64,000 bases of DNA from Uloborus plumipes (taxonomy: Eukaryota > Arthropoda > Arachnida > Araneae > Uloboridae): the NCBI GenBank assembly GCA_038373865.1, contig JAXGGA010002965.1, positions 1 through 64,000 of the forward strand, read 5' to 3'. The notes below the pieces were generated by a model, which was not told the DNA's origin, made no database searches, and was given only the letters and a program-made list of their open reading frames with translations. The position numbers and the translations under genes are program-made. Positions 1-11,305 of this stretch are shown one piece after another; position 1 is the first letter of the stretch, and each line of letters opens with the position of its first letter.

Positions 1-201
1 ATTATGAGAACAAGGGAAACAGTGCTATTTTGCTGTTTGCTATGATCTTGGGGCGACCCATTTATTCCCTCCCTTCAAATTGAAGATTGGTGCTGGGGGA
101 GGGGATGAAATGAACCATAAGTTTAAATTCAGATTTTGAATGGAAGTACACTTTGTGAAGTTCGGATTGAAAACGAAACACTTCGTCTGAAAAACAATAT
201 A

Positions 202-735
202 TACCTAGGGGGAAAATAATCCTCAAATCAATCCCCAGGTGAGACGTCATATTAGTATAGCGTTAATGGTATATTTGGGTGGGGGAAGGGTTGTACTTTG
301 CCTTGTTATAAGGAAGCCCATTTATCAACTTTAAACAAGTTTACTGTTCATTTTGTATCAAAGAAGCTTTTTTAAACAGTTTGGGGGAAAATGGTTGGGT
401 CAGGAAGGAAGGGAGGGGAGCTGACCAATCTACAAGTTAATGCTAGCTCACTTACCTAGAGTAAAAATAATAGTCAATTCAATCCCCAGGTTAGACGTCA
501 TAATAGTACAGCGTTAATGGTATATTTGGGTGGAGGAGGGGGATACTTCGTCTAGTTATAAGGAAACTCATTTACCAACTTTAAAAAAGTTTAGTATTCA
601 TTTTGTATCAAAGAGTTTTTTTTTTTTAAACATTTTGAACAGTTTTGAATTAAAAAAGAGTGGTTGTGCGGGGAGGAAGGGGGAGGGGGTGAACCTGACA
701 AATCTATAAGCTCATGCTAGCTCACTTTAAACATA
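202..735. repeat. Diverged tandem duplication, two units of about 250-280 bp
   Basis: Unit 1 (about 202-452) and unit 2 (about 453-735) align in the same order. Both carry the block CAATCCCCAGGT, then GACGTCAT, GCGTTAATGGTATATTTGGG, a TTATAAGGAA block, TTCATTTTGTATCAAAGA, and a closing TGCTAGCTCACTT. They differ by many substitutions and small indels, so the duplication is old. No coding potential is seen. Confidence 0.85.
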
Positions 736-1388
736 TTCATGTTTGTTCACTACTTTTTAGACCATCACAAGCAAGAGAACTTAGTATTTAAATAAATAGA
801 ATCTAAAAAATATCATTTTTTTCCTATACAGTTTTATTCAAAAATTCAAAAAAATATGATCCCATTGAGATCCCAATCTAAAAATTTGTACAAACATAGA
901 TGAAATACACAAGAATTTTTGAGAATTTTTTGAAAAAAATTCATTATATGTTTTTCGTGAAATTTAAATTTGAAATTTAAATTTCATTTTTTGAAAAAGA
1001 AAATTTTTATCAAATTAGTCATGTTGCATATCAGATTAAGCGGCAACTAACGTACTTTAAAATGCCATTTACCAAATCGTTCTATCTATATTTGGTGCCG
1101 AGTTATGGTCCCTTTTATGTACCCGTATCCATGGAAAAACGAGGATTTTTCCAAAGTTCAAAGTCTCATAAATAAAAAAAATAATAGAGATAAAAATCCA
1201 AAAATTGAGACTTTTGATTACCTCAAGGGGTACAATTGATGAGCCAAATGTGAAAGAAATACAAAAATGTAAGGTAAAAAACGTTGGATCACTTGACATG
1301 GAATGACCCATGGGCAAAGTTTCTTTTTAAATCTTTAGTTTTTAATCTGCAATTTCTACGAGAATAGTCTTTTGTTACTTATTTTTGC

Positions 1389-1690
1389 CTAAAAAAATCT
1401 TATTATATTTTAACAAGTTCAACAAATTTATAGTCGACTGAATCTTGTGAGAATTTATACTTTATCATGATGAAGTACTACAAAATATTATCAAATTGAG
1501 TTAAAATTAATTTTAAAATTTAAAGAAAAATGCTAAATCATAAGTTATTATTTAAAAAAAATCTTATGTTTTAAAAAGTGGTACAATAAATTTAAAGTCA
1601 ACCGAATCTTGTCAGACTATATTTCATATCATAATAGAAATAGATAATAGAATATAAATCATAATAGAAATAAATTGGACGAGCTATTTT
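1389..1690. repeat. Weak diverged direct repeat, unit about 165 bp
   Basis: Two blocks starting near 1389 and 1553 share an AAAAAAATCTTAT lead-in, then an AAATTTA(T/A)AGTC block, an (A/C)TGAATCTTGT or CCGAATCTTGT block, and a TATCAT(A/G)AT tract. The similarity is visible by eye but imperfect. Confidence 0.5.
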
Positions 1691-1866
1691 ACATACCTGT
1701 CGCAGCACAAAATGTCACCATACAGCATAAAAAAGATCAGCAAAGTAGTATGTAGATTTAAGAGCAAGAATCTGAGAGAGTGTCACGCTTGTGATTCATA
1801 AAATCTCAGATTTTTTCCAAAAAATTACCAAATGTTTATTATCTTATTGAAAGACCAAATCCAGAA

Positions 1867-2212
1867 CCCCCCCGTTGTCCGTTTACCTTGCCGTGGTGGG
1901 GGGGCTTGCGGTGTGGTGTGTTTGGGGCGAGCTCTTGGGCGGAGTAGTGACACCCCAGTTGCTCAAACCGAAGTTCGGCGGGTAGGGATTTTTCTCCCTC
2001 CTTCCCTCATCACACTTACCAAATTTCGGAACAAACCCAAGCCAAGGTGTGTCAACCGTGCCGATGGCTGCGTGGTACCAGGGCCAAGCGGTATCTCATA
2101 CGGGAGGCTTCAGGGCTAGCTGGCGAACCCTGTCGTATGCAGCCTTACCCCTGTGTAGGGGGGCTACGCAGGGGCTCGACCCCACTTTTCCCCCCAGTTC
2201 TCCGGTCCGCTA
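1867..2212 (+). promoter_or_regulatory. LINE copy 1 5' UTR, likely internal promoter region
   Basis: This is 346 bp of GC-rich leader between the target-site duplication and the ORF1 start. It opens with CCCCCCCGTTGTCCG. An open frame at 1832-2119 runs through it but has no protein-like composition. Jockey-clade LINEs usually carry an internal promoter in this position. That role is inferred; no promoter motif was identified with certainty. Confidence 0.5.
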
Positions 2213-3478
2213 ATGGATACTGAAAATAAAAACCCTCCTCCCCCTCGAGGGGAGCGTCAGAATGTCTCGTTAAATAATCCGAAGTTCTTTTTAATTAAAC
2301 GTAATGATCCAACTTTAAATCTTTCTAAAGTGTCTCCTTTTATCATCAATAAAGCGCTTGTGCGTCAGATAGGTGAATTTGAATCCGTAAAAAAATTACG
2401 CAGTGGCGATCTTCTTCTTGAAATTAAAAATCAAAATCAAGTCAAATCTTTAATGGCCATGAAACAAATAGGTTCGTATTTAATCACCATTTCTGAACAT
2501 GCCACTTTAAACTTTTCTCGGGGAATCATTTCGGAGCCCGATCTTCTCTATACTCAGGAGACGGAGATCCTAGAGGAGATGAAAAACCAGCACGTAAGTG
2601 GAGTGAGAAGAATTACCATCAGACGTAATGGAGAAATACTGCCCACTAAACATATCATCTTGACGTTTAGTACTCCTAACCTCCCTTCACGTGTCAAGGC
2701 TGGCTACCTCTCTTGCCCAGTTCGACCATACATTCCAAATCCTCTTCGTTGCTTTAAATGCCAGCGTTTCGGTCATTCCAAGCTATCATGCCGTGGAACA
2801 ACTGCTTGTGCCAGATGTTCTGAGCCCGGCCACGATAGCAATGAATGTACGAAGGAATTTAAATGTGTCAACTGCAAGGGAGACCATCCCTCTTACTCAA
2901 GAAAATGCTCTAAATGGATCCTTGAGAAAGAAATTCAAGTCATAAAAACGACCCAAAACGTATCTTATCCTGAGGCACGAAAAATTGTTGAAGCCCGTAC
3001 CCCTACAACTGGATTATCTTATGCTGCAGCAATTAAAAAGGTTTTTAAAAGTTCCAGCACACAAACAGAGGCACAAACCCAAATTAATTCTGTTCAAACT
3101 AACAAACCCAAAACTACACAAAAGCAATCCAATAGTGCAAAAACTTCTCCGAAAAAACTAAATGAAAATAAAGAAACGCAAATGGTAAATATAAATCCTG
3201 CTGAATCACTTTTTTCAATTGTACCAAAGACACAAAATTCGAAAAAATGCACTGAAAAAAAGAAAATTATACAAGCGCGTGCTAAAATTGGAGCTACCTC
3301 TAAACAGAGGCCTCCTAAATATTTTGGTTTTAAAAAAGAGGACTTCTTGCTTCCTAACAAGCAAGTAAAACTCACCAAATCACTTCATCACTCCATTCAT
3401 GACGAAGTAGAGGACGTCGAATTTAAAGAAATTCCGTCATCCGAAGATGAAGGATGGACGGACGTTCAAGCCAAATGA
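2213..3478 (+). CDS. LINE ORF1 (gag-like, three CCHC zinc knuckles), 421 aa
   Basis: This nucleic-acid-binding protein of the LINE ribonucleoprotein is intact at 421 aa. Residues 1-25 are proline-rich. A globular N-terminal half precedes three knuckles: CFKCQRFGHSKLSC near residue 180, CARCSEPGHDSNEC near 200, and CVNCKGDHPSYSRKC near 219. The C-terminal third is rich in K, T, Q and S and looks disordered. It ends with an acidic stretch. Its end overlaps the first possible ORF2 start by 25 nt, so ORF2 is probably made by reinitiation or stop-restart rather than from its own promoter. ORF1 stays open although ORF2 is broken. Confidence 0.92.
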   Translation: MDTENKNPPPPRGERQNVSLNNPKFFLIKRNDPTLNLSKVSPFIINKALVRQIGEFESVKKLRSGDLLLEIKNQNQVKSLMAMKQIGSYLITISEHATLNFSRGIISEPDLLYTQETEILEEMKNQHVSGVRRITIRRNGEILPTKHIILTFSTPNLPSRVKAGYLSCPVRPYIPNPLRCFKCQRFGHSKLSCRGTTACARCSEPGHDSNECTKEFKCVNCKGDHPSYSRKCSKWILEKEIQVIKTTQNVSYPEARKIVEARTPTTGLSYAAAIKKVFKSSSTQTEAQTQINSVQTNKPKTTQKQSNSAKTSPKKLNENKETQMVNINPAESLFSIVPKTQNSKKCTEKKKIIQARAKIGATSKQRPPKYFGFKKEDFLLPNKQVKLTKSLHHSIHDEVEDVEFKEIPSSEDEGWTDVQAK

Positions 3479-6400
3479 GGCGTCCTTCTTTCTTTTGGCC
3501 GTTTTTCCTCCTTTTTCTCTCCATGGCCCTGAACATTCTATCTTGGAATTGTCAGAGTTACTCGCATAATGTCACGGACGTCAAAGATCTTGTCGAAACA
3601 CACCAACCGGCCATTTTCTGTCTGCAAGAGACATTCTTGTCGCCTGTTGATAGACCGAGGTTGAAAGGTTTTGATATACACCGCAAGGACTGCTTGTCAG
3701 GTGACCGTCGTTGTGGAGGAGTGGCGATGCTAATCTCCACTGATTACGCGTCTAGCCAGCTCAACATCAACACGTCCCTTCAGGCAGTAGCTGCGCGTGT
3801 TCACCTTCACTCGCTCATCACAGTTTGCTCTGTGTATATTCCACCTTCTTACGATTTGAGAAGCGTGGAATTGCAGACATTGATAGATCAACTTCCACCC
3901 CCATTTATCATCTTGGGGGATTTCAATGGCCACAATCCTCTCTGGGGGAGTCCAGACACAAACAGCAGAGGATTGATAATAGAAAATTTTATTGGTGACA
4001 ACGATCTATGCATCCTTAACAACGGTGAAAATACATATTTCCATCTTCCAACGCAGACTTATCATGCCATCGATTTGTCAATATGCTCACCTTCGATTCT
4101 GCCACACTGGGATTTCGAGGTGGAAGGTGGTCTCTACACCAGTGGCCACTTCCCGATCAAGTTAACATTTACTGGACGCTGCAGCTATAATGAGCAGCAG
4201 CAAGCCCGTTATCGCCTTGATCGAGCTGATTGGGCAGCATTCACCCAGTTGGCAGAAATAACATCGGAAGTTGTGAACGAAACTGACATTGATGTAGCGG
4301 TAAGCCGAGTAACAGACATTATCCTAAATGCAGCGAACATTGCTATTCCAAGAACCACTAAGGGCAGGATCAAATTTCCTAAGCCTTGGTGGAACTCTTA
4401 TTGTCAGGAAGCCTATAAGAAACAGAGAAAAGCCTGGAACACATTTCGTCGATATCCAACCACGCAACATCTTGTGGCACTCAAACGAGCTCGTGCTGAA
4501 GCTCGGAGGATTCGGCGAAAAAGCCAGCGGGACTCGTGGCGTACATATGTCAGCACAATCACGACGTCCACTCCATCTAAAACCGTATGGAACAAAATTA
4601 AGAAAATCGCTGGAAATTATAAAACAAGCTGTGCTCCCATTCTGGAGAAAAATGGACAACTGCTATCCGATTTTAAACAAGTGGCCGACTGCTTGGGGAC
4701 TCATTTAGCAGAAGTCTCTAGGGCAGATAGTTACAGCCAAAAATTTCTTGCTCTTAAAACGCTTAAAGAGCGAAAAGCACTTAATTTTAACTCCATTTCT
4801 TTTAAAAAATACAACACAAATTTTACTTTTACAGAATTAAATAGTGCCTTACAAAAAGCCAAAAACACTACACCAGGTCCAGATGATATCCATAATATGA
4901 TGTTAAAAAAATTAAGCATACCCTCTTTGAACAATATCTTGTATCTTTTTAATAGGATTTGGTCTGAAAACTGTTTTCCAAAACTCTGGACACAAGCAAT
5001 TGTCGTGCCTATTCTTAAACCCAACAAAAATCCCAATCAACCCGAAAGTTACAGACCAATTGCTCTAACGAGTTGTTTTTGTAAATTGATGGAGCGAATG
5101 GTCAACACCAGACTGATGTACACTCTGGAGGTGAACCATCTGCTAGCTTCACATCAAAGCGGATTCAGACGCGGTAGATGCACCATTGACAATCTAATGC
5201 TACTAGAAACATCAATCCGAGAAGCATTCCTAAAACGTAAACATCCTGTGAGCGTATTTTTTGACATGGAAAAAGCATATGACCGTACCTGGAGACATGG
5301 GATACTCAAAACCATACATGAGTATGGGTTTCGTGGGAATCTACCCAATTTTATCTCCAATTTCCTTAAACATAGAACTTTTCGCGTACGTGTCTAGTCT
5401 GTTCTGTCTGATACCTTCATCCAAGAAGAAGGTGTGCCCCAGGGAAGTGTGCTGAGCGTAACTCTTTTTCTCATAGCAATCAATAACTTACTCGAGCAAC
5501 TTCCTCCTGCTGTAAAGGGTACCATGTTCGTTGATGATTTTCAAATCTCTTTCTCGTCAACAAACATGAGTACCATTGAAAGACAGCTTCAAATAGCTAT
5601 TAATAAAGTTTATCAATGGGCAGAGGAAAATGACTTTTCGTTCTTAGCTCAGAAAACCTTCTGTATCCATTTCTGCCGTAAAAGAGGTCTTCACCCCGAT
5701 CCAAATCTTCTCATAAATAATCAACCGATATCTGTAAAAGAAGAAGGAAAATTTCTCGGGATCACCCTGGATAATAAACTTAAATTTATTCCACATTTAC
5801 AAGATTTACAAAAGAAAAGTACTTTAAAATCAAATATACTTCGAGTCTTGGCTAACACTTCTTGGGGTGCTGACACAGATTCCATGTTAAGAATTTACCG
5901 GGCTCTAATACGCTCCAAACTTGATTACGGGTGCCAAATTTATGGCTCAGCCGCTAAAAGCTATCTTAAAACTCTGGACACTGTACATCACCAGGCATTA
6001 CGTATATCTACAGGTGCTTTTCGAACATCACCTATCAATAGCCTATATGTAATAGCTCACGAACCTTCACTTCACAATAGAAGACTTAAACTTTCTTTAA
6101 ATTTTTATTTCAAAATCAAACAGAATATAAACCATCCCTTGCATTTATATATTTTCCATCCGTCAAATACAGACTTGTTTTTACGTCGTCCATCGGTCAC
6201 CCCTACATTTGGGATCCGAATGCGACAAGCGCTTAATGACCTACAAATTAGATTTTGATACCTACAGCACAACAAAACTAATTGAACCATATAATGAAAC
6301 CAACTTTTCAGTTCTTAACGATTTCAGTACATTTCAAAAAGACACAACACCTGATTCACTCTATCTACAAATCTACAATGATGTGAAGCAAAAATATTCC

Positions 6401-7207
6401 TTATATACTGAAATTTTTACCGACGGATCGAAAACAGATGATCACGTCGAGTGCGCAGCAATAATAGCTGGTGAAACTATCTCACTAAAATTAAATAAAA
6501 CTTGTTCTGTTTTCACTTCAAAAATAAAAGCAATAGCCACATCTTTAAAAACAATACCTGAGTCAAATTATAAAAAATGGATATTATACACAGACTCGAA
6601 GAGCTCAATAGACGCTCTCATTAACTGCAACAGCAATAGCCACCCACTAGTTTCTCAATCTTTCCATCTATACAACAGTCTTGCTCAAAACAATTTCGAA
6701 ATTATTTTTTGGTGGATACCTGGTCATGTAGGCATTACTGGAAATGAGGCAGCCGATACGGCTGCCAAGGCGGCAAGTTCCTATGCTGAAAATCTCGTAC
6801 CGTATGAAGATATTAAAAATAACATTACAGACTGCCTCAACATCTATTGGCAGCATGACTGGGATGGAGAAACGCAAAATAAATTGCACTACATTCAGCC
6901 ACTGACCAAAGGTTTTAAATCCTTAAGGTCTAAAAGAAGGGACCAAGTCATACTATCTCGGCTTCGCATTGGTCACACGAGATTTACACATAAACATCTT
7001 CTTTGCCACGAGCCTACACCTACATGTCTAAAATGTAATGTAAACCAGACAGTGTTCCACATTTTATGTAACTGCCCAAATTTTAACCGTGTACGTTTTA
7101 AACATTTTAATAATTTTTATCCATCTTTGACCGAATTACTTGGGGATACACCCCATCCTAATTTGTTTCCCTTTTTAAATGAAATTGGTTTTATATCTCT
7201 AATTTAG
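3454..7207 (+). pseudogene. LINE ORF2: APE endonuclease, reverse transcriptase, RNase H (broken)
   Basis: The polyprotein nicks target DNA, reverse-transcribes the LINE RNA and degrades it. The likely start is the ATG at 3454, overlapping ORF1; the ATG at 3523 (MALNILSWNCQS) is the typical endonuclease start and an alternative. Endonuclease landmarks are NILSWNCQS, CLQETF, ILGDFNGHNPLWGS and SGHFPI. RT landmarks are PGPDDIHN, SYRPIALTSCFCKLMER, SGFRRGR, VFFDMEKAYDRTW, EEGVPQGSVLS and FVDDFQ. RNase H shows EIFTDGSK, TDSKSSIDA and WIPGHVGITGNEAADTAAKAA, followed by a C-terminal CCHC-like cluster. An in-frame TAG at 5395-5397 replaces the Lys codon seen in copies 3 and 4. A 2-nt deletion near 6247 shifts the frame before RNase H. 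Confidence 0.93.
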
Positions 7208-7374
7208 TGGTTTTATCTTTGTCTTGAGTGTTTTGTCTTTGTTTTGTTATGTATCTGATTTTACTAAATATTGTTAGTCCTTTCTTTCGCTTGTTTAGTT
7301 TGGATTTTAAACATCATCTATGCGTGTTTTAAAATGTTTTTAAAATCTTATATGCTTTATGGGTTGTCATCGTT

Positions 7375-7408
7375 TGGCGCAGTATAGCCTATAAAGGCTC
7401 TTGCGCCA
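7375..7408 (+). other. LINE 3' UTR stem-loop before the AACC tail
   Basis: GGCGCA pairs with TGCGCC, and inside it AGCC pairs with GGCT. The hairpin lies about 25 nt before the AACC repeats. The same hairpin recurs at 53895-53928, 55206-55238 (minus strand) and 60537-60570. LINE reverse transcriptases are known to recognise 3' stem-loops in some families; that role here is inferred. Confidence 0.7.
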
Positions 7409-8766
7409 GAAAACCCAAAACAACCAACCAACCAACCAAATCCAGAATGTTTTGCTCTAAATTTGAGTTGTTTAGTTTTTATGGATCCCTAAAGGTGAAG
7501 GTGCGGCATCAAAAATTAATCGGATTTTCAAGACATGGAAATTGCTGTGAGCCAAAACTCTTACCAGGAACTGTTTAACTCCAATTTTCTTTTTGTATAT
7601 GGCATATAGAAGGTTGAAACTTTACAAAATGAATGCTGAATTTGTGGTAAGTTGTTGCCGTAAGGTCAGTGAAGGCCCTCAAAACAAGGCATTTTTGACG
7701 GTTTTTAGCGTTTTTGAGATCCAAAAACAGCTTGTACAGTTCGGTTGACACGGCAAAAGTAGTGTAGTTTGAAAAACCAGTGTAAGCACTTTAAAATAAT
7801 GTATAAATCACCGAGGAAAGTTCAACGTACTTTTAGTTGCGTCAGGCCGAAATTTGAAAAATGTCATATTTTACCGATATTCAAACGGTCATAACTTCCT
7901 CTGCCAACAACATATTGAAATATTTTTTTCGCCAATATCATACTCTATTCTTTGTCTTAACAGAACAGTTGAGTCCTTTGAGGCGAAATGTGAAAAATTT
8001 TTTTACAAAAAATGCACAGAAAAAATAAATTTTTTGTAAAAAAATTTTTCACATTTCGCCTCAAAGGACTCAACTGTTCTGTTAAGACAAAGAATAGAGT
8101 ATGACATTGGCAAAAAAAATATTTCAATATGTTGTTGGCAGAGGAAGTTATGACCGTTTGAATATCGGTAAAATATGACATTTTTCATATTTCGGCCTTG
8201 CGCAACTAAAAGCACGTTGAACTTTCCTCGGTTATTTATACATTATTTTAAAGTGCTTACACTGGTCTTTCAAACGACACTATTTTTGCCGTGCCAACTG
8301 AAATGTACAAGCTGTTTTTGGACCTCAAAAACGCTAAAAAACGTCAAAAATGCCTTGTTTTGAGGGCCTTTACTGACCTTACGGCAACAACTTACCACAA
8401 ATTTAGCATTCATTTTGTAAAGTTTCAATCTTCTATATTCCATATACAAAAAGAAAATTAGAGTTAAACAGTTCCTGGTAAGAGTTTTGGCTCACGGCAA
8501 CTTCCATGTCTTGAAAATCCGCTTAATTTTTGATGCCGCACCTTCATCTTTAGGGATCCATAAAAACTAAACAACTCAAATTTAGAGCAAAACATTCTGG
8601 ATTTGGTCTTTCAATAAGATAATAAACATTTGGTAATTTTTGGGAGAAAATCTGAGAGGACATGAATCACCTCATAACGCGAGGCGTGACAGTTTCTCAG
8701 ATTCTTGCTCTTAAACAAATACACTAACACACTTTTGTTACCCATTTTGTTATCGAAGTTTCCATA

Positions 8767-9420
8767 GGAACACGTTTGAAACAGCAGTTTATGCCTCGGC
8801 AATTAATAATGCATAATGAATGGACAGATAAATAAAATCTTCTTCTGATAATAAATGTTCGGAGCAAACCATAAAATGCTTATTCTGCACAAAATGCGCC
8901 CGACTGACTTTTCATTTGCCGTTTCTTCGAACGATGAATCTTGCAAAGGAAAGGCATGAAACGATCAAATTTCTACACTACAACTTGATTTTCGTCCCTT
9001 ATTCTTACATCCGCATCAAAAAACAATGCAATATATAAAACTATTTCTCTCAAACTAATAATATTGCTTGAAAACGACGAAAGAATACATTTAATCCTGA
9101 ATTTTTGCGATAACGAACTTTCCGCCATCTCCAGCATTGAAAATAAACATACGGGCCACGTGATCAGCTATAACCTCAAACCCAAAGCGTGAATAGACCC
9201 TGTGACTCAGAATATTCAGTTTCGCAGCTTTCAGAGGCACGACAGAGCGAGAAATTTGTTTGTTCCTCTTAAAGAGTATAAAACTTTTTTTGTGCCTTTG
9301 TTTTTTGCGGTGCCTTTTAACTTTACAGGTACAAAAGCTGTGTATCTTTTAAACAAAGGAAATTAAAGGTACAATGAGCTTATGCCTTTTATATTAGAGG
9401 TACTGTTTTTAGAGTGTACT
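8767..9420. repeat. Dispersed repeat, copy A (about 650 bp)
   Basis: It matches 32777-33421 in the same orientation over its whole length. Shared landmarks are CGTTTGAAACAGCAGTTTAT, AATGCTTATTCTGCACAAAA, CCGCCATCTCCAGCATTGAA, GGGCCACGTGATCAGCTATA and a closing GAGGTACTGTTTTTAGAGTG (one mismatch between copies). No protein is recognised. One end carries CACTCTAAAAACAGTACC read outward-in, but I saw no matching inverted end, so its class is unknown. Confidence 0.85.
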
Positions 9421-9520
9421 CTACTTTTTTTTTAAAAGTAATGCGCTACACTACAAACTGCTAAAAAATGTAGCTACTACAGTAGTTTCGCTACTAGTAG
9501 CGCGCTACTGCCGACCACTG
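9421..9520. mobile_element. Isolated hAT-like terminus
   Basis: The segment is rich in CTACTAGTAGCGCGCTACT-type motifs and ends in GCCGACCACTG. CAGTGGTCGGC is a common hAT terminal sequence. The opposite end was not found, so this may be a truncated element butted against copy A of the dispersed repeat. Confidence 0.4.
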
Positions 9521-9539
9521 CTCACGACTACGAATAAAT

Positions 9540-10215
9540 CTTACTGTGACTAATGAACATGGGTAAAAATAAATACGACAATGAGGACAAATTTCCTGGT
9601 GAAACAACCTGTTTTGGGATTTACTTTTTGGGGGAAATTATGACCACACTTCATTTTATTGTTTTGATGAAAAAACGGGCATTGAAACAGGCGAGACAGT
9701 AGCATGTGTATGTTGTATCTTTCATTAAGTATACTCCTTATTCCCTCAACAGATCTTACTGCATGTATAATGTTAGCCTGGACACAAATGAATGCAACAA
9801 TGTAGTATTTTTTGGATGCACTTTATGTCCACATTTCAGTTTCATTTTTTGAAACGAGAGTTGGAACAGAACGCACAATAGATAGCGTGAGTATGTTGTT
9901 TCCTTGACAATAAGTACTATTATTCCTTATGCTTCACATAATTGTTTTAATTTGATTTTGTTACAAAACATAAACAACAACACTGAGAAGAGATCTTAAT
10001 AACTCCACCATATCTTGTGCGCCTGGATATAAATGAACGCGACAAAGAGGACTAGTTTCCTCATGAAGCAACCAATCCTGGATGCAGTTTTTGTGGAAAA
10101 TATGGCCACATTTCATTTTCATTTTCTTGACGAAAAGTCAAGAATTCAAACAGATCTCACAAGTAGGTAGAGCGTGCACGTTGTTTCTTTTTCATTACTG
10201 TCTTTTTGATAGTGT
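9540..10215. repeat. Three diverged tandem units of about 215-245 bp
   Basis: Three blocks, starting near 9540, 9776 and 10018, share an AAATGAA(T/C)GC(A/G)ACAA-type lead, a GG(A/C)CACA(C/T)TTCA(T/G)TTT core, a T(G/T)ACGAAAAG-like stretch and a GTATGTTGT(A/T)TCTTT-type tail. Divergence is high. No coding potential is seen. Confidence 0.6.
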
Positions 10216-11111
10216 ACTTATTTTGTTTTATAAATGTTTTGATCGTTTTAAACCGTTTTGGATAGCTCATCCTTGTAGGTTGGTTGTACGCTGTATGAAT
10301 ATTTTTTTTCCTGGTGTTTTTCTTTCTATTCATCCCTTTTCTTATTCCTAAAATAAAAATTAGCACACATTGAATTTATTTAGATTATGAAACAAATTCA
10401 AAATTTGTACTGCAGTAATTTAAACATTTCCAATTGAATTATTTTTAAAAGGATACTTAATGCTCCTAGTGTTTAAGAACAAGCTGCTGCCCCACATTTG
10501 ATATTTTCCGATAATGTCAGCATAAAATTATAAATTGTTATAAGAAATACTGAAAAAAAAAAAAAAAAAAAAACAGTCACTTGGGATTAGCCGACAGAAG
10601 CTATAATTTTATTAATTAGCAAAAGCTTATACCGTCCACCTTTCTAGCGGCCAGAAAAGTCTGATTCGGTAGGGAGGTTTCCGTTTCGAATTCCGACTCT
10701 GGTATGGATGTACTTTCATGTCCTTGTCATTGCTTCGTGTGAATGTGTAGTAGGGTTGTGAATGGTTGTCTGCCTTATGAACGGGTCTCTATGGTATGTG
10801 TGACTGTGGAAGTCTGACTTCACACCAAATTACGGTACAGTTGGAAAAGTGAAGTGGCGCATCCCAAATTGCCAGTCTGTCTGGCACTTAGAGCAGATAT
10901 TAGTAACGGGCAGCTGTGGTTCATGTTATTTACAGAAGCGTTTCTGAGTTATGTCGGAACCCTCTTTCTGTTATTTTCAGAAACGTTTCTGAGTTTGTCG
11001 GAAACCTCTTTCGGTCGTTCGCTCTTACTGTTCCTATGAATTGTACACACAGTATCTTCCTCTATTTTCTTTTTTTTCCTCAGTTGCCCATTACCACAAA
11101 GGTTGGATTTA
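10216..11111. other. Non-genic stretch with poly(A) tract and 46-bp duplication
   Basis: No gene is recognised. An A-rich tract lies at about 10553-10573. Near 10932-11022 a segment of about 46 bp is duplicated in tandem, each unit carrying CAGAA(G/A)CGTTTCTGAGTT followed by TGTCGGAA and CCTCTTTC. Confidence 0.6.
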
Positions 11112-11119
11112 GAATTAAC

Positions 11120-11297
11120 CAGGGCCGTCATTTAGGGAGGTCAGGGGGTGTCAGTTGCCCCCCCCCTCTTCCCCGGCTTTAAGAAATAAATGTATTTACA
11201 TACAAGTGGGCGTATTTTTTGTTGTTTTCCGATAAAATTGCATGGCTTTTGCACCCTTTGACCCCTCCCCCTGGAAAAACTTGAAATGACGGGCCTG
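11120..11297. mobile_element. hAT-type MITE, 178 bp
   Basis: Terminal inverted repeats are CAGGGCCGTCATTT at 11120-11133 and AAATGACGGGCCTG at 11284-11297. They are flanked by a perfect 8-bp target duplication GAATTAAC at 11112-11119 and 11298-11305. The 8-bp TSD and the CAGGG start fit the hAT superfamily. The interior is a C-rich stretch and encodes nothing. Confidence 0.9.
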
Positions 11298-11305
11298 GAA
11301 TTAAC

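Larger units (their letters stand above)
1..1756. other. AT-rich non-genic stretch with old duplications
   Basis: No open reading frame here resembles a known protein. The sequence is A/T-rich with scattered G-rich patches. It contains the tandem duplications listed separately and, near 956-987, a short GAAATTTAAATT repeat that is partly palindromic. The right edge is where homology to the foldback arm begins. Confidence 0.6.
1867..7434 (+). mobile_element. Full-length Jockey-like non-LTR retrotransposon (LINE copy 1)
   Basis: It is flanked by a perfect 13-bp target-site duplication ACCAAATCCAGAA at 1854-1866 and 7435-7447. In order it has a GC-rich 5' UTR, ORF1 with three CCHC knuckles, ORF2 with APE endonuclease, reverse transcriptase and RNase H, a short 3' UTR with a stem-loop, and an AACC-repeat tail instead of poly(A). 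At 5568 bp it is the only complete copy; three further copies of the family lie at 53427, 55173 and 58429. ORF2 has one stop and one 2-nt deletion, so this copy is probably not autonomous. Confidence 0.95.
1757..8715. mobile_element. Foldback element with arms of about 680 bp, left arm split by a LINE
   Basis: The left arm is 1757-1866 plus 7448-8012. The right arm, 8029-8715, is its reverse complement, with a loop of about 16 bp at 8013-8028. The outer ends read TTTAAGAGCAAGAATCTGAG on the left and its complement at 8702-8715. Without the inserted LINE the element would be about 1.4 kb. No protein is encoded; the short frames in both arms are mirror images of each other. The arms differ by scattered substitutions, so it is not a recent assembly duplication. 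The right arm keeps the empty site for the LINE insertion near 8590-8612. Superfamily is unknown and I could not identify a TSD. Confidence 0.85.

Noticed and set aside
1832..2119. Open frame of 95 codons on the plus strand
   Set aside because: It begins in the foldback arm and crosses the LINE 5' end, so it cannot be a native gene; composition is not protein-like.
3094..3378. Minus-strand frame under LINE ORF1
   Set aside because: Shadow of the Lys-rich ORF1 tail; Phe/Ser-rich antisense product.
4324..4708. Overlapping frames on both strands within ORF2
   Set aside because: Shadows of the endonuclease-to-RT linker; similar shadows recur at the same place in LINE copy 3 (62217-62766).
7854..8215. 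Frames of nearly identical sequence on both strands
   Set aside because: Produced by the inverted arms of the foldback element, not by genes.
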